DNA of 64,000 nucleotides, taken from assembly GCA_041725895.1 (NCBI GenBank), contig JBGRQA010000010.1:1-64000 (forward strand), in the 5' to 3' direction. Positions 43,201 to 52,348 of the stretch are shown piece by piece. Source of the DNA: JBGRQA01 sp041725895 (GTDB lineage: Bacteria > Bacteroidota > Bacteroidia > Bacteroidales > Marinifilaceae). The notes under the pieces were generated by a model, which did no database searches, was not told the DNA's origin, and was given only the letters and a program-made list of their open reading frames with translations. The translations under genes and the position numbers were made by a program. The first letter of the stretch is position 1, and each line of letters starts with the position of its first letter.

Positions 43201-44329
43201 CCTCGGAAGGTTCTAACAGTTCAACTAGTGAAAACATCTCCTCATCACGAAAATTTGCCAGGAATTCTTTCCTCGATTGGGGATTTTGGAGCAGTGATAT
43301 CAACTCCAGACGTATGTTCTCAAGGGGTTTTCCCTTTCCATTCACTTCCGAAAGTCTGGACCGAAATCTTCTCACAATCGATTCCCTCTCTTCCGTAGTA
43401 TTCTGCTGTTTCTCCTCCTTCTTCGGCAAACTTCCACCTTGCGGATTCACATTTCCTGTGTCTTCCCTACTCAACTCGTTCAGAATCCGGAACAAATCGG
43501 GTATTCCACTGTGTTGCTGCTTAAAAAGAGGAATATGCACAACCAGGTAATTCAGAAGATTAGAGATGGACATGTTGTACCGACCGGCCAATCCGGCAAT
43601 GGTATTGTTCACGAAACTCTTTCGGTTGAAGTAGGATCCCCGGCTCTCCAGAAGATAGGTGACAATCAGGTACCACACAGCGTTTCGATACTCATTCTCA
43701 CGGATATCCGGTTGCTTTATGCTATTGTAATTCTCCTGCAAGAATCTGAAATAACCAATAATGAAAGAGCTTTCCGATGGTTCTGTAAGTTCCACCAGCT
43801 TTTCGAGCTCTGAATCATTCAATTGCTGCACCAATCGTGTACGCAAAGCCGTATTATGTCCGTTTGTAAACAGAAACTTTCGAAAAGCCTGGCTATTGGT
43901 CTTCAGAATGGTTTGCAACAACAACTGCGGATCCTTGTACTTTTCGTCGACATGCCATGGGAAATAACCATGGAGCAAGTACCAGGTAAAGGCTTCGAAC
44001 AATACCTCCTCCCCTGCAATCTCCCGGATGCAGCTCCTGTTGGAACTATCCGACAGATATTGCAGCATCACTTCCTCCAGCTTCTCTTCCAGAAGCAATG
44101 GGAATTTCTCAAAAAAATCAGCCTCCTCAATCACGCCCAGATCCAACTCCATCCGATCGATTTGAAGATGATGGGATGACTTGTCGAATCGGTTGAGTAC
44201 CCTCTCCACAATCCTCACAAAGCCCGATTGGAAAAATGAAGTCCATCGGGAATTCAATTCAAAAGCCAGTTCTTCCTTCTCCATGGAAAAATCGAATTGA
44301 ACCTTCTTTATTTTGATTGGATCAGGCAT
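40241..44329 (-). CDS. Contractile injection system tape-measure protein (CIS_TMP, Afp14-like)
   Basis: 1362 residues, mostly helical. The N-terminus carries the CIS_TMP hallmark: KVQFDFSMEKEELAFELNSR, then SHHLQIDRMELDLGVIEEAD. Internally, a unit of the form FxLLKWEFLITTLLEGRGRS FNRGxF repeats at about residues 213, 400 and 560, each preceded by an L.EL.EPSEA.FV segment, with further weaker copies. In Afp/PVC-type particles the tape measure fills the tube lumen and sets its length. The gene starts with a TAATG overlap on the upstream baseplate gene (stop/start share base 44329). Confidence 0.88.
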   Translation of the reverse strand: MPDPIKIKKVQFDFSMEKEELAFELNSRWTSFFQSGFVRIVERVLNRFDKSSHHLQIDRMELDLGVIEEADFFEKFPLLLEEKLEEVMLQYLSDSSNRSCIREIAGEEVLFEAFTWYLLHGYFPWHVDEKYKDPQLLLQTILKTNSQAFRKFLFTNGHNTALRTRLVQQLNDSELEKLVELTEPSESSFIIGYFRFLQENYNSIKQPDIRENEYRNAVWYLIVTYLLESRGSYFNRKSFVNNTIAGLAGRYNMSISNLLNYLVVHIPLFKQQHSGIPDLFRILNELSREDTGNVNPQGGSLPKKEEKQQNTTEERESIVRRFRSRLSEVNGKGKPLENIRLELISLLQNPQSRKEFLANFRDEEMFSLVELLEPSEARFVHSWADSLCGKDLPGRAGGEFQLLKWEFLITTLLEGRGRSFNRGAFMRRVLSQIASHYHLSREEEKELCSREDERSESPLESEVLESKGKNLRVQFYGWLNGDYMPKNTLTGLRTKLIELLLQPLSRKEFLADMREEEIYRLADLVEAREAPFVISYAKALDEEKERGALEGRAGSEFRLLKWDFIFMALLEERGSRFNRKSFIRSVLFMISAHYNLNLTQVLEHLYRAIIEQKIGLEGELASLLKETYFEWKEQRSRESGGKQLERIAKEVWYANALKDFITTGLIVDKYFDNRMYEVFAYLKNYRPDLLLTILEDLKGGFVLEDRISSSSHKKLYRELIVHLVATYSLNLPGGRRVKSLFENIEEDRFAGVPVKAFKMMLAACLRNEFFLFETAWNVLTDSEEKNGGSQTGVLSFLPDEFLPDLFNRKYSPDWVKRHQKEIFDRLFSSSQSFQVLIQKLRINRESRDFLFSVMDQNILQLLVEKLPCLGYGKVPVALIREMAIAAKLDEKLGREIFVSLLFNYLMDLQWYSEMEATKQFLSACLKRIGNDEERIQMAQELIAGTESLSDNSNLTGLIHLVLREMGDSIQPTSRGEVKEIKNEEVILDLLVERFGSSVPASGIQKSSPSGNRMVDATLFRALEQLLRTHPERMKEQWAKGILDGVRLMQWLKDAPVSLKWEWIRVMSDTYVRTFVEQILRMQSWMEQIYREQHLGSFPAQILMDQLLEFSVGKYRNLNRQQFLQTLFQELLKNTRPEKQKTIMDNLKKCAEKSDGTFANLLEQVQKVRQANGITAREKDISVPPQPVSVTENVEEGEVIYIKNAGLVIAGAFLPVLFDRLNLLEGRMFRNRSAKERAAICLQYMAYNRTSFPEHELVLNKVLVGLHPSDPVDTSIELTDQEKKTIDSLVQGIIENWRKLQNTSVQALQETFLVRGGSLTKKENNWHLVVEQKAYDILIDYLPWNYTTIKNLWMDDVLYTKWR

Positions 44330-47064
44330 TATATTTTATCTTCACGTTTACGATACAAAAAACGACTTAAAGCAATTGAGGTTCTTTCTGTTTCCTCACC
44401 ATTCCGATTAGCCAAAGCTTCGCGCCACTGGAAATAGAGCAGCTCAAATTCCCTCATATCGGGCACGTCCAGCCAATAGTTTTGCATTCTAAGATGTGCG
44501 GGCAAACGTTCGGCCAGCACCTCCTCGCACCAATCTCTGAACTTTACATTGTGGAATCGGGCCGACCAGGCCGGAAAAACCAGGCTTACTTCAAAATCCA
44601 TAAAATCATGGGGTAGCATTAGCTCATTATCTCTTTGGTAACACACTTGAGTATACTTTTCAGCATCGGCCCCATACCCATCAGCAAACTCTGCCAGGTA
44701 GGACCTGGCTTTTTCCTCATCCGAAAACTCCTGGATACAGTAAAGGATACTGTCCCCACTCAACTGAAGAAGAAGGATATAGTTTTCACGCTCGGTTCTC
44801 TCAATGCGGAAAGAGGACAAATCGGTTAAGGCTTTCTGAGCCTCCCCTTTCAATTGATGTACACTTGTCCACCCAACCGGGCTCAACAAGCTGAATGCCA
44901 CATTCCCCACCGGGTCTTTTATCTGCAGGGAGTAGCCATCCGCCTGGTAAACCGATCGCAGCAAAAGGTGCTCAACCAGGTAGAAGCTTTCGCTTTGTCG
45001 ATTCAACAGAATCAGAAACTGCCGGAACTGATTGGCTATCCTCACCGCTTCTGCTTTGCTCCTGAACCTTCCCAGGTTGATCCACTCCCTTCTTTCCTCC
45101 GATCTGTAAATCAGAAGGTACTCTCCCTCCTCTTTGATTGTTATAATTCGATATCGCTTCAGATTGATTCCCTCCCGAAGCAAACTTTCAAAAAGAATAT
45201 TATGACGCAGCAAATAAATTTTTTCCTGAAAGGATGTATAATCTTCCGTCGGATCCTCCACCTCCATTTCCGGAACATCGAAACTATCCCTTTGCTTAAA
45301 CTCTTCCAGGGGATCATCCAGGATAAAATCAATGTTTAGCATTCCCCGCATGTCGTCATAAAATTCACTGTCACTGATCAACTTTAGGGAGTAACGCGCG
45401 AAAATATTCGTTACCGGCATCTCATTTTCCTGTTCAAACCCCATCTTAGCTGACACCCATTTTTTTATGCCTGCAACATTTTCCGGATCAATGGTAAGAA
45501 GATTTACCCCATTGGATTTCTCAACTCCCATTTTGGGCAGCATCCTTATAAAATGAGCCCGTCTGCGAAGATCATCCATTGGATTCTGTGAATAGAAGTC
45601 AAAATCTTTCAGGATCTCAGGATTGCTGTTCTCTCCATACAAGGCATCCAGAACCCCATAGAGTTTTTGTTTCTCCTCCACCCGGAAACCGACTGAATAC
45701 TCCCTGGCACCGTTAAACGAATCCTCATCCACCAGATGACTCCATAAGTAGACCGGCTCCTTCAAACGAGGCAAGCTATTTCGAGGAATCTCAGGCGAAA
45801 GTTTCAGTAGCTGATGAGCATTCTCCAACTCACTCATGGAACCGGCCAGCAGCAAATCATAAAGCAGTAGGTATGCTTTCAACTGCCAGGCCTCCGCCTT
45901 TCTTTCCTCCGAAAAATATTTGGGCACCCCCATCTCATTGATGCCATAGAACTCAGGAAAATCATTCTGGATGCTGTAATATTCCTTCAGCTTCCGATAT
46001 TTTCCCCGATGATAATCGAACTGGTTCTCAATGGTTGTAAGTAGATTCTGTTTCCCATGAAGCAATGCCCTCTGCTCCTTAAAGCTTTTCAGAGCCTGCC
46101 GAAAATCGAAGGAAAGGGAATTGGAATCTTTGAATAGCCTGAGATGAACCTCCCCTGAATTTTGGGGCAGCTTCACTGTATAGGAATATTGAGGATCGGG
46201 CACCGAAATTTCTTCCGTAAAAAGAGAATCCTCGTTTCGCAGAGAAATATTCATTACCGATTTTACTCCCTTGATTTTCCTTATCCGGTGATGTAAATCG
46301 GATACATAGTATTTGTCTTTTAGGGGCTTTAGAGATGCATTATCGATCACCCCCCTTGTTATTAGCGGTCCTTTAAATATTTCGTCCCACTCTACTCCCT
46401 GTGAAATAAGGTCCTGAAGTTGCCGGTAACGAATCCCCGCTGCAAAATAGCTACTGCAAGCCATGTAAATCTTTCCAAGAATATCAGAAGCATCGGCCGC
46501 CTCATCCAAAAGAATTTCACCGTACAATTCCAATTCTTCCCGGTGAATCCAATCAATTGTGTTCAAATCTTCCCCCAGGTTTCGATGCTGATGAAATACC
46601 TGGTAAACATCTTCCTTAATCTTTGCTTTTTCAGTTTCTGAAGTTCCCGGCTGAAGTTCCAGCAGGATATCATACAAACCAGGAAACGGTTCCACTTTCT
46701 CCAACAGCCAAAGATCCAGGACACCAGAAACACGGTCGAAGATCAACTTTCGGTAATCATCTTTGGTTACCGGGCCGGAGGGATAAACCTGCATTGGGTT
46801 GTAAAGGCCGAAATCCTCTGCAACGAAACCTTTTGCCGAACAATTCAAATAATCTTCCAAAGGAAACTTTCCCTTGTAATCCAATTCGGTAAGGGCATAA
46901 TTCAATACATCTAGAATGGTGACCCCCGGATCGTGTTCATTGAAGTCGGTCCAGATATTCCCGGACATTTGCTGAACAGCCTCCAGGGCATTCTTCTGCA
47001 GGGTAGCAAAACTGGTTGCGCTTTGCTTGTCGTCCTTTCGCTTTATGTAGATTTCCTTACTCAT
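44329..47064 (-). CDS. eCIS baseplate protein (Afp12-like)
   Basis: About 911 residues from the ATG at 47064 (MSKEIYIKRKDD); the longer frame from 47073 starts with TTG. The N-terminus holds the baseplate hallmark WTDFNEHDPGVTILDVLNYA followed by LTELDYKGKFP, seen in J-type wedge proteins of contractile systems. The rest is an alpha/beta region with no further recognisable domain. It overlaps the fibre-like gene upstream by 8 bases and the tape-measure gene downstream by one base, showing tight operon structure. Together with the protein at 47809-51477 it should form the two-component baseplate wedge. Confidence 0.85.
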   Translation of the reverse strand: MSKEIYIKRKDDKQSATSFATLQKNALEAVQQMSGNIWTDFNEHDPGVTILDVLNYALTELDYKGKFPLEDYLNCSAKGFVAEDFGLYNPMQVYPSGPVTKDDYRKLIFDRVSGVLDLWLLEKVEPFPGLYDILLELQPGTSETEKAKIKEDVYQVFHQHRNLGEDLNTIDWIHREELELYGEILLDEAADASDILGKIYMACSSYFAAGIRYRQLQDLISQGVEWDEIFKGPLITRGVIDNASLKPLKDKYYVSDLHHRIRKIKGVKSVMNISLRNEDSLFTEEISVPDPQYSYTVKLPQNSGEVHLRLFKDSNSLSFDFRQALKSFKEQRALLHGKQNLLTTIENQFDYHRGKYRKLKEYYSIQNDFPEFYGINEMGVPKYFSEERKAEAWQLKAYLLLYDLLLAGSMSELENAHQLLKLSPEIPRNSLPRLKEPVYLWSHLVDEDSFNGAREYSVGFRVEEKQKLYGVLDALYGENSNPEILKDFDFYSQNPMDDLRRRAHFIRMLPKMGVEKSNGVNLLTIDPENVAGIKKWVSAKMGFEQENEMPVTNIFARYSLKLISDSEFYDDMRGMLNIDFILDDPLEEFKQRDSFDVPEMEVEDPTEDYTSFQEKIYLLRHNILFESLLREGINLKRYRIITIKEEGEYLLIYRSEERREWINLGRFRSKAEAVRIANQFRQFLILLNRQSESFYLVEHLLLRSVYQADGYSLQIKDPVGNVAFSLLSPVGWTSVHQLKGEAQKALTDLSSFRIERTERENYILLLQLSGDSILYCIQEFSDEEKARSYLAEFADGYGADAEKYTQVCYQRDNELMLPHDFMDFEVSLVFPAWSARFHNVKFRDWCEEVLAERLPAHLRMQNYWLDVPDMREFELLYFQWREALANRNGEETERTSIALSRFLYRKREDKI

Positions 47065-47803
47065 TGGCAACAATATCCGGGTTGGATTGCAACATCAGGG
47101 GATCCTCCCAAAGATTTGATATATTGTATTGAATCATGACACCCTCGCCATAATCACATCTTGTTTTGATCTGAAGCACACAGCCTTCCACACCACCTCT
47201 CCACCTCAGCTTAATCTTCTTGCATCGTGTTCCATACCACGACTGTCGGTTGTAAATCTTCTTTTTAGCACCAAAGCAATGCATAGCAGTTGCCTGGGTC
47301 AAAGCATAACTCCCGCTTTTGGGCTTCCCGCATCCGGCAATCACTTCCAGAGCCCAGCATCCTTTCAGCTCCTCTGTGATAGTATGCCATTCTCCGTCAG
47401 CCCTAACCATTCCACGGGCAAATGTTCCTGCCCTACCATAAAAACCCGCCATACCCGAGGTTTCCAATTGGTAGTGCGGTTCCTTCTGACCAATTCCAAC
47501 CCGCCCATGCTGATCGAGGGTCAGTGTATCTTTGTTCTCGAATTGCTTAAAAGAAATATTCCCTGTTTTCTCCTCCACATCCAAGCCCCACAAAGCATCC
47601 TCTTCCGTAATATCCCGGTAGATTCCGGCAACTCTTCCCTTCTCATTCAAAGGAGCAAGAGCGACACCCTTTTCGGCCGATTTATCAAAACCTTCATCCA
47701 CAATATTCAGCATGGAGTCGACCAAGTCACCAAAATGTTCCTCGGTGGGCATTTTCCCCCTACTGAAATAGTTCTTTAATGTTTTCCTGTTTCTCCTGCC
47801 CAT
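47057..47803 (-). CDS. Predicted eCIS tail-fibre / receptor-binding protein
   Basis: 248 residues. It begins with a basic segment and LKNYFSRGKMPTEEHFGDLV, the start seen in Bacteroidota fibre-like eCIS proteins that dock on the baseplate. A phage-fibre-like motif follows (NKDTLTLDQHGRVGIGQKEP, the HG.VGIG pattern of tail-fibre shafts). The C-terminal 120 residues are Cys- and Trp-rich (GCWALEVIAGCGKP, YNRQSWYGTRCKKIKLRWRG), a plausible binding head. It lies between the two baseplate genes where Afp13-type fibres would be expected. Target cells cannot be inferred. Confidence 0.7.
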   Translation of the reverse strand: MGRRNRKTLKNYFSRGKMPTEEHFGDLVDSMLNIVDEGFDKSAEKGVALAPLNEKGRVAGIYRDITEEDALWGLDVEEKTGNISFKQFENKDTLTLDQHGRVGIGQKEPHYQLETSGMAGFYGRAGTFARGMVRADGEWHTITEELKGCWALEVIAGCGKPKSGSYALTQATAMHCFGAKKKIYNRQSWYGTRCKKIKLRWRGGVEGCVLQIKTRCDYGEGVMIQYNISNLWEDPLMLQSNPDIVANE

Positions 47804-47808
47804 ACTCT

Positions 47809-50800
47809 TTACCCAATTACAAATGTGTTACCCACTTCCAAATCATCAATTCCCGCATTGTCATTCTGCTTCTCGTGCTCCGAAACGATTAAATGCCGAT
47901 TGGCCGGAACGAGAATGGCCCATGGTTGTGAGGGACTGATTTGTTGCAGCTCTCTTTTACTATCTTCCTCTGCATTCAGGAATCGTCTCACCTGATCTCC
48001 CTCCGTACTATCATTTAATTGCTCTACTTTATATTCTTCCAACTCATCCAATTGATACACCTTCTCCCCCGTTTCCTGCAGATGCAACACCGAGAAATTG
48101 GACAGATGCTCCACATATTCCTCTCCCCTGATCAGATTGGCCAGATCCGTTAATGAAAAGCTATGACCAAACACAGGTACATCATCCTGCTTCTGCCAAA
48201 AGGCAAGGTGTTCATTTAGTAATCTGTTTAGTTTTCGGATATAGTAACCATCGGAACGCATTTCCCTCAATTTCACTTTACATCTCACCTGCAACTCCTC
48301 ATAAACCGGATTGATGGCATCAACAACCACAAAAGGACTGGAGTAGCGCTTCAGGTATTCCTCAATATCGAGCAAAAGCTTACTATTGGCTTTGGGATAG
48401 GCCTGCTTTGCCATGGATACTTGCTTCTGAATTACGGCAACCGTAACCACTCCCCTGCGGTGGCCTTTGCTGTCCAAACCGGGAAAACATTTTGCCTTTT
48501 GCACCAGGGGGAAAACTTCCAATACCATCTTCTCGTAATCTCCGGGCGTTACGGCACGATGCCTGTGTGAAATCCGTTCGGATAAACGGATTCGCATTTC
48601 TTTCTGATTTTCCTTGATTTTTCCTCCGGAAGAAGGGACAATCTGAACAATTTCGGACAGTCCTGCTATTTTTCGGGTCGCCCGGGAAATGGATCCGGCC
48701 GGCAGCCCTTTTGCCAGTATACTATTATCCACACCTTCGGCTACATTCAATTGGACTTTCCCCACATTCAAATAGAACCCCAAAACATCGGATACATTCT
48801 CAACATGTGTATCAATTCCAGCCCTCAACCAATACAAACCATCTATGGATTCCTCTGTGTCGGGCAAATCCCTGGGCAAACGAAGCTCTATTAAACCACT
48901 CTCCAGAAAATTCCGTGTAGTATCAGAGAGAATCTGATGGTCAGACAGAGGCGTCCATTCAAAACCATCTCCCCAAAACCATTTCACCTTTGGAAAATTC
49001 AGTTTGTCAATCTCTTTTTCGCGGGGAAGAAAATCAATAAAGAGCCGAAGGGTTTCCCCCCCTTTCACATTCTTCAATCCAAACAAAATATTGCCTGTAC
49101 TTCCCAAATCAGGGAGGAATTTCAACTTCTTCCCCATTAATTTTGGATATTCCAATCGCTCCCCCTGTGGAAAAAGATGATAGATTCTACTTTTAGGAGT
49201 CGATTCCGATGCCTGCAAGTTAATTTCATCTTCAGAATGATAATTCAACTCTATTCTTTCCAACTGTGGAGAGAAAGCAGGATTGGGCATGGGAAGCATT
49301 TTTTTGGAACGAACCTTCTGGATTAAAGTATCGGAGAGAAGCATCTGGTACTCCAGGTGGCCAAAACCCATCTCAGGATCGGCTAAAGACAAGCGCACAA
49401 AACCTCCTTTGGCAAACATATTGTACCTAAACAGCTCTTCGTCCACGGGCGCAATACCAAATTCGGAAAAAGGTACTCCTTTAATAACACTTTCTTCTGA
49501 CAGAGTTCCCTGAGGTAAAGTGGTTATCTCATCCTTCGAATCGATGGTGTTAAAAAGGAAATAAGATTTTGCCCCGGCAACATCCACCCATTTGCGATCC
49601 TTCAAAGCTTGAGCCTTTATCCTAAAAGAACAATTATCAATCTCCTTCCCGTAAGCCTGGTAGTAATCATAGAAACCATAGTCGCTTCCCGGCAATTGCA
49701 ACCACTTAAGATGCAAATCGAGTGATTTCACCTTCTTCAGGGCCATTTCATAATTTCCCAGTACAAACCATGATCCTTTCCTTGGCATAACGCCAAAGGG
49801 ATAAAATGGCATACTACTATCCAGCTGCCCCAACTCATTGTATATTTGAAGATGGCGAACTCCGAACACATCTGCTTCGATGCGAATCTTTTCCATCTCG
49901 AAATTCTTTAACCAGGAGAAAGGAAACAGCCAAGTGTCGCGATTCATCAACAATTTCAAGGCAGGGGCTGTACAAAATTCCGCACCGGAATGAATTTCCG
50001 CACAAGCAGTTGTAGGTGGAAAATTCTCGGGAAGAGAAAATTTCAACTGTAAATAACTCCCCTCTTCACCAGTTTCGTAGTCTACAGAATAATTGGCTAC
50101 AGAACTCCATCCCTCCCCGGTACTTATCTCCAGATAGAATATATCATTCAGAATCTTAAACCTTGTTTCCTTCTCTGAAGTAGCCCATTGATCAGAAACA
50201 TCCCGAATCATCCTCTCAAAAGCTGTTGTTGTAGCAGATGTTGTCAGAAATTTTACAGTTACATTTCGCACCCCTTCCCTAAGCAGCAGAGCCCAGGATT
50301 CAATCATAAGTCCCACTGAAGTATAATGGATTTCCTCACCAGTTTCATTTATAGACTTTTTCCCCTTGTTTTCAAATAGGGATTGGGGTTGTGATTTAAG
50401 AAACTCTCCAGGCTTGGCATCAATATACCGGCTAACATCCGATTTTCGAATGGCAGTAACAAACTTAAGATCTCCGGCAGGAGCTATCTCCCTGTCCTGT
50501 TCCAAATAAAGACTGTATACTTTTTCGAGACTTACATCGGTTAACTCCATTTCTTCCAGGGAACGATACAGAATTTCTCTCCCCTGCTGATCCTTTCCTC
50601 CAATAAATTGGGTTCCCTCATCCAGCAAAACCTCTTGCGAGGTGGCAGACTTTTTAAACTTTAAAAAAGTGGTATCGGGAACAATTTCCTGAGGATTTGC
50701 TTTTAAAATACTGGAAAGGTAAAAATCGGGATACTCCTGCCAACGGCGGTTAAAAGCTTGCGTAACGGAAACATAGTTTTTTAAGAAAGCCACCAAAACA

Positions 50801-51477
50801 CTAAGAGAAGGATCGAGATTGCCACCATTGGTTATCTCCTGGTAGTACTTTTCACTCTCCTCCTGAAGTACTTTGAGGGAACTTATCAAGCGGTAAAAGG
50901 TGGATTTCAAAAAACTCACAGGAGCGCCGATAAGCTCAGGCAACTCTCCCACCACTTTCCATATTCCCCGGAGAACAGGGGTTTTATATTGCGGATAATC
51001 TTTTTCAATAAACATTATCAAACGCGCCACCGGAATCCTTAGGTTAACAGCAACCTGGTTCCGCAGATCTTCATGCAGACTCAATTGCTGATCCTCCAAT
51101 TCAGAGGAAGCAAGATATCCGAGCCACATATCAAAAGAGCGAATCAAGCCCAACAGTCTGCCTATTACCTCCCCGATCTTCTCTTTTGGGGAGTTATAAT
51201 CATGATCAACAATAGCCAGAAAGGATTGCTCCTCCCTTAGCACGTCAAAGAGATTGATTTGGGTCAAAACAACAAAGGCATTCTTTTCCAACACCTCTTT
51301 GAAATTGCCATCAGGTTGATTCTGTAAATTGTAATAACGGAGAAAACGAGCGATTTGCATAGCTCTCCCTGTCAGAATATGAACATCATTTTCAAATATT
51401 CTGAAGGACTCGGAAATTTCAGCGTTCTCAAGTCTTGTTTTCCGGCTTATCCCGTCTTTCTGCCAAAGTCTACTCAT
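47809..51477 (-). CDS. eCIS baseplate J-like protein (Afp11-like)
   Basis: 1222 residues. The C-terminal part has the baseplate J pattern: a segment near residues 960-1090 with RIRLSERISHRHRAVTPGDY followed by EKMVLEVFPLVQKAKCFPG, then YEELQVRCKVKLREM. The large N-terminal and central regions are beta-rich and carry short repeats. It is the larger of two baseplate wedge proteins here. It begins 124 bases downstream of the gp25 stop, the largest gap in the structural block, and ends 5 bases before the fibre-like gene. Confidence 0.87.
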   Translation of the reverse strand: MSRLWQKDGISRKTRLENAEISESFRIFENDVHILTGRAMQIARFLRYYNLQNQPDGNFKEVLEKNAFVVLTQINLFDVLREEQSFLAIVDHDYNSPKEKIGEVIGRLLGLIRSFDMWLGYLASSELEDQQLSLHEDLRNQVAVNLRIPVARLIMFIEKDYPQYKTPVLRGIWKVVGELPELIGAPVSFLKSTFYRLISSLKVLQEESEKYYQEITNGGNLDPSLSVLVAFLKNYVSVTQAFNRRWQEYPDFYLSSILKANPQEIVPDTTFLKFKKSATSQEVLLDEGTQFIGGKDQQGREILYRSLEEMELTDVSLEKVYSLYLEQDREIAPAGDLKFVTAIRKSDVSRYIDAKPGEFLKSQPQSLFENKGKKSINETGEEIHYTSVGLMIESWALLLREGVRNVTVKFLTTSATTTAFERMIRDVSDQWATSEKETRFKILNDIFYLEISTGEGWSSVANYSVDYETGEEGSYLQLKFSLPENFPPTTACAEIHSGAEFCTAPALKLLMNRDTWLFPFSWLKNFEMEKIRIEADVFGVRHLQIYNELGQLDSSMPFYPFGVMPRKGSWFVLGNYEMALKKVKSLDLHLKWLQLPGSDYGFYDYYQAYGKEIDNCSFRIKAQALKDRKWVDVAGAKSYFLFNTIDSKDEITTLPQGTLSEESVIKGVPFSEFGIAPVDEELFRYNMFAKGGFVRLSLADPEMGFGHLEYQMLLSDTLIQKVRSKKMLPMPNPAFSPQLERIELNYHSEDEINLQASESTPKSRIYHLFPQGERLEYPKLMGKKLKFLPDLGSTGNILFGLKNVKGGETLRLFIDFLPREKEIDKLNFPKVKWFWGDGFEWTPLSDHQILSDTTRNFLESGLIELRLPRDLPDTEESIDGLYWLRAGIDTHVENVSDVLGFYLNVGKVQLNVAEGVDNSILAKGLPAGSISRATRKIAGLSEIVQIVPSSGGKIKENQKEMRIRLSERISHRHRAVTPGDYEKMVLEVFPLVQKAKCFPGLDSKGHRRGVVTVAVIQKQVSMAKQAYPKANSKLLLDIEEYLKRYSSPFVVVDAINPVYEELQVRCKVKLREMRSDGYYIRKLNRLLNEHLAFWQKQDDVPVFGHSFSLTDLANLIRGEEYVEHLSNFSVLHLQETGEKVYQLDELEEYKVEQLNDSTEGDQVRRFLNAEEDSKRELQQISPSQPWAILVPANRHLIVSEHEKQNDNAGIDDLEVGNTFVIG

Positions 51478-51601
51478 TCACTCCCCAATTCGATTCTTTC
51501 GCTCATTTTTGTATATATCTGCTGGTTCCATAGATTCGATTAACGAACTATTTCCCCTAATTCAATACCTCTATCCTACCTTCCAGTCGCACCAACTGTT
51601 T

Positions 51602-52030
51602 CTATCCAAAATCCTGTGACTGACTCAGGTTCGTCCCCTCCCTGAAATAAAAAGGATAAACCATATTGCTCCGGGTATTGGTAAGTCGTACCGTGTATTC
51701 AAGCCGGATCAAAACTTTTCCCTCCTTCTCCTGACCAAAATCGAACTTCACATTGTTCAGGGTAATCCTGGGTTCAAATAACAAAATGGCTTTTTCAATG
51801 GTATGTTCAATCAAAGTCAATGTACTTGTATTCATATTTTCACAAACCATTTTATGAATCCCGCAGCCATAGCGAGGCCTGTGAACCCTTTCTCCCGGCT
51901 TGGTAGAAAGCAGAATCATCAGACTTTGGTGAATATCCTCCTCCTCACTTACCATTTTGGCGGTAATCCCTTTCTTCCCAAAAGAGGGAGGAAAATTCCA
52001 GCCGGTTCCTAAAAATGACTTTTTCACCAT
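51602..52030 (-). CDS. gp25/GPW-like baseplate protein (Afp9-like)
   Basis: About 142 residues from the ATG at 52030; a GTG three bases upstream (52033) is also in frame. The family core is visible: EDIHQSLMILLSTKPGERVH followed by RPRYGCGIHKMV, then IEHTIEKAILLFEPRI. This is the gp25-like lysozyme-fold wedge protein that nucleates sheath polymerisation on the baseplate. It starts immediately after the PAAR stop codon. Confidence 0.92.
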   Translation of the reverse strand: MVKKSFLGTGWNFPPSFGKKGITAKMVSEEEDIHQSLMILLSTKPGERVHRPRYGCGIHKMVCENMNTSTLTLIEHTIEKAILLFEPRITLNNVKFDFGQEKEGKVLIRLEYTVRLTNTRSNMVYPFYFREGTNLSQSQDFG

Positions 52031-52033
52031 CAC

Positions 52034-52336
52034 TTATCCTCCAATCATTACTGTAGGACATCCAATTGCTATGGTCCCTCCGTGGGCGGTACTATCACCC
52101 ATCCTGGCCGCCGGCTTTCCTCCGATCATGACCGTAGCAGAACCTTTTACAATACTATCGGGCGGCCCCACGCACACACACATATCCCCCATCACGGCAG
52201 CAGGCATTTTGCCTATCAAAACCGTTGGAACTCCCGGACCGGTGACCGGCCCCCCTACATGGGGAATAGGCGAAGGAACTGCCGGTGTTTGCATGGGACA
52301 AGTATGCATATCTGTTAGTCTTGCAGCTGGTGGCAT
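52034..52336 (-). CDS. PAAR-domain spike tip (Afp10-like)
   Basis: 100 residues. Glycine/proline-rich PAAR repeats run along the protein: PAARLTDMHTCP, then PHVGGPVTGPGVPTVLIGKM and PAARMGDSTAHGG. His and Cys residues (HTCP, VCVG, HGG, IGCP) could coordinate the tip zinc. It sharpens the spike encoded next. There is no C-terminal toxin extension, so it is a plain tip. Confidence 0.94.
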   Translation of the reverse strand: MPPAARLTDMHTCPMQTPAVPSPIPHVGGPVTGPGVPTVLIGKMPAAVMGDMCVCVGPPDSIVKGSATVMIGGKPAARMGDSTAHGGTIAIGCPTVMIGG

Positions 52337-52348
52337 ATCTCTAGTTTT

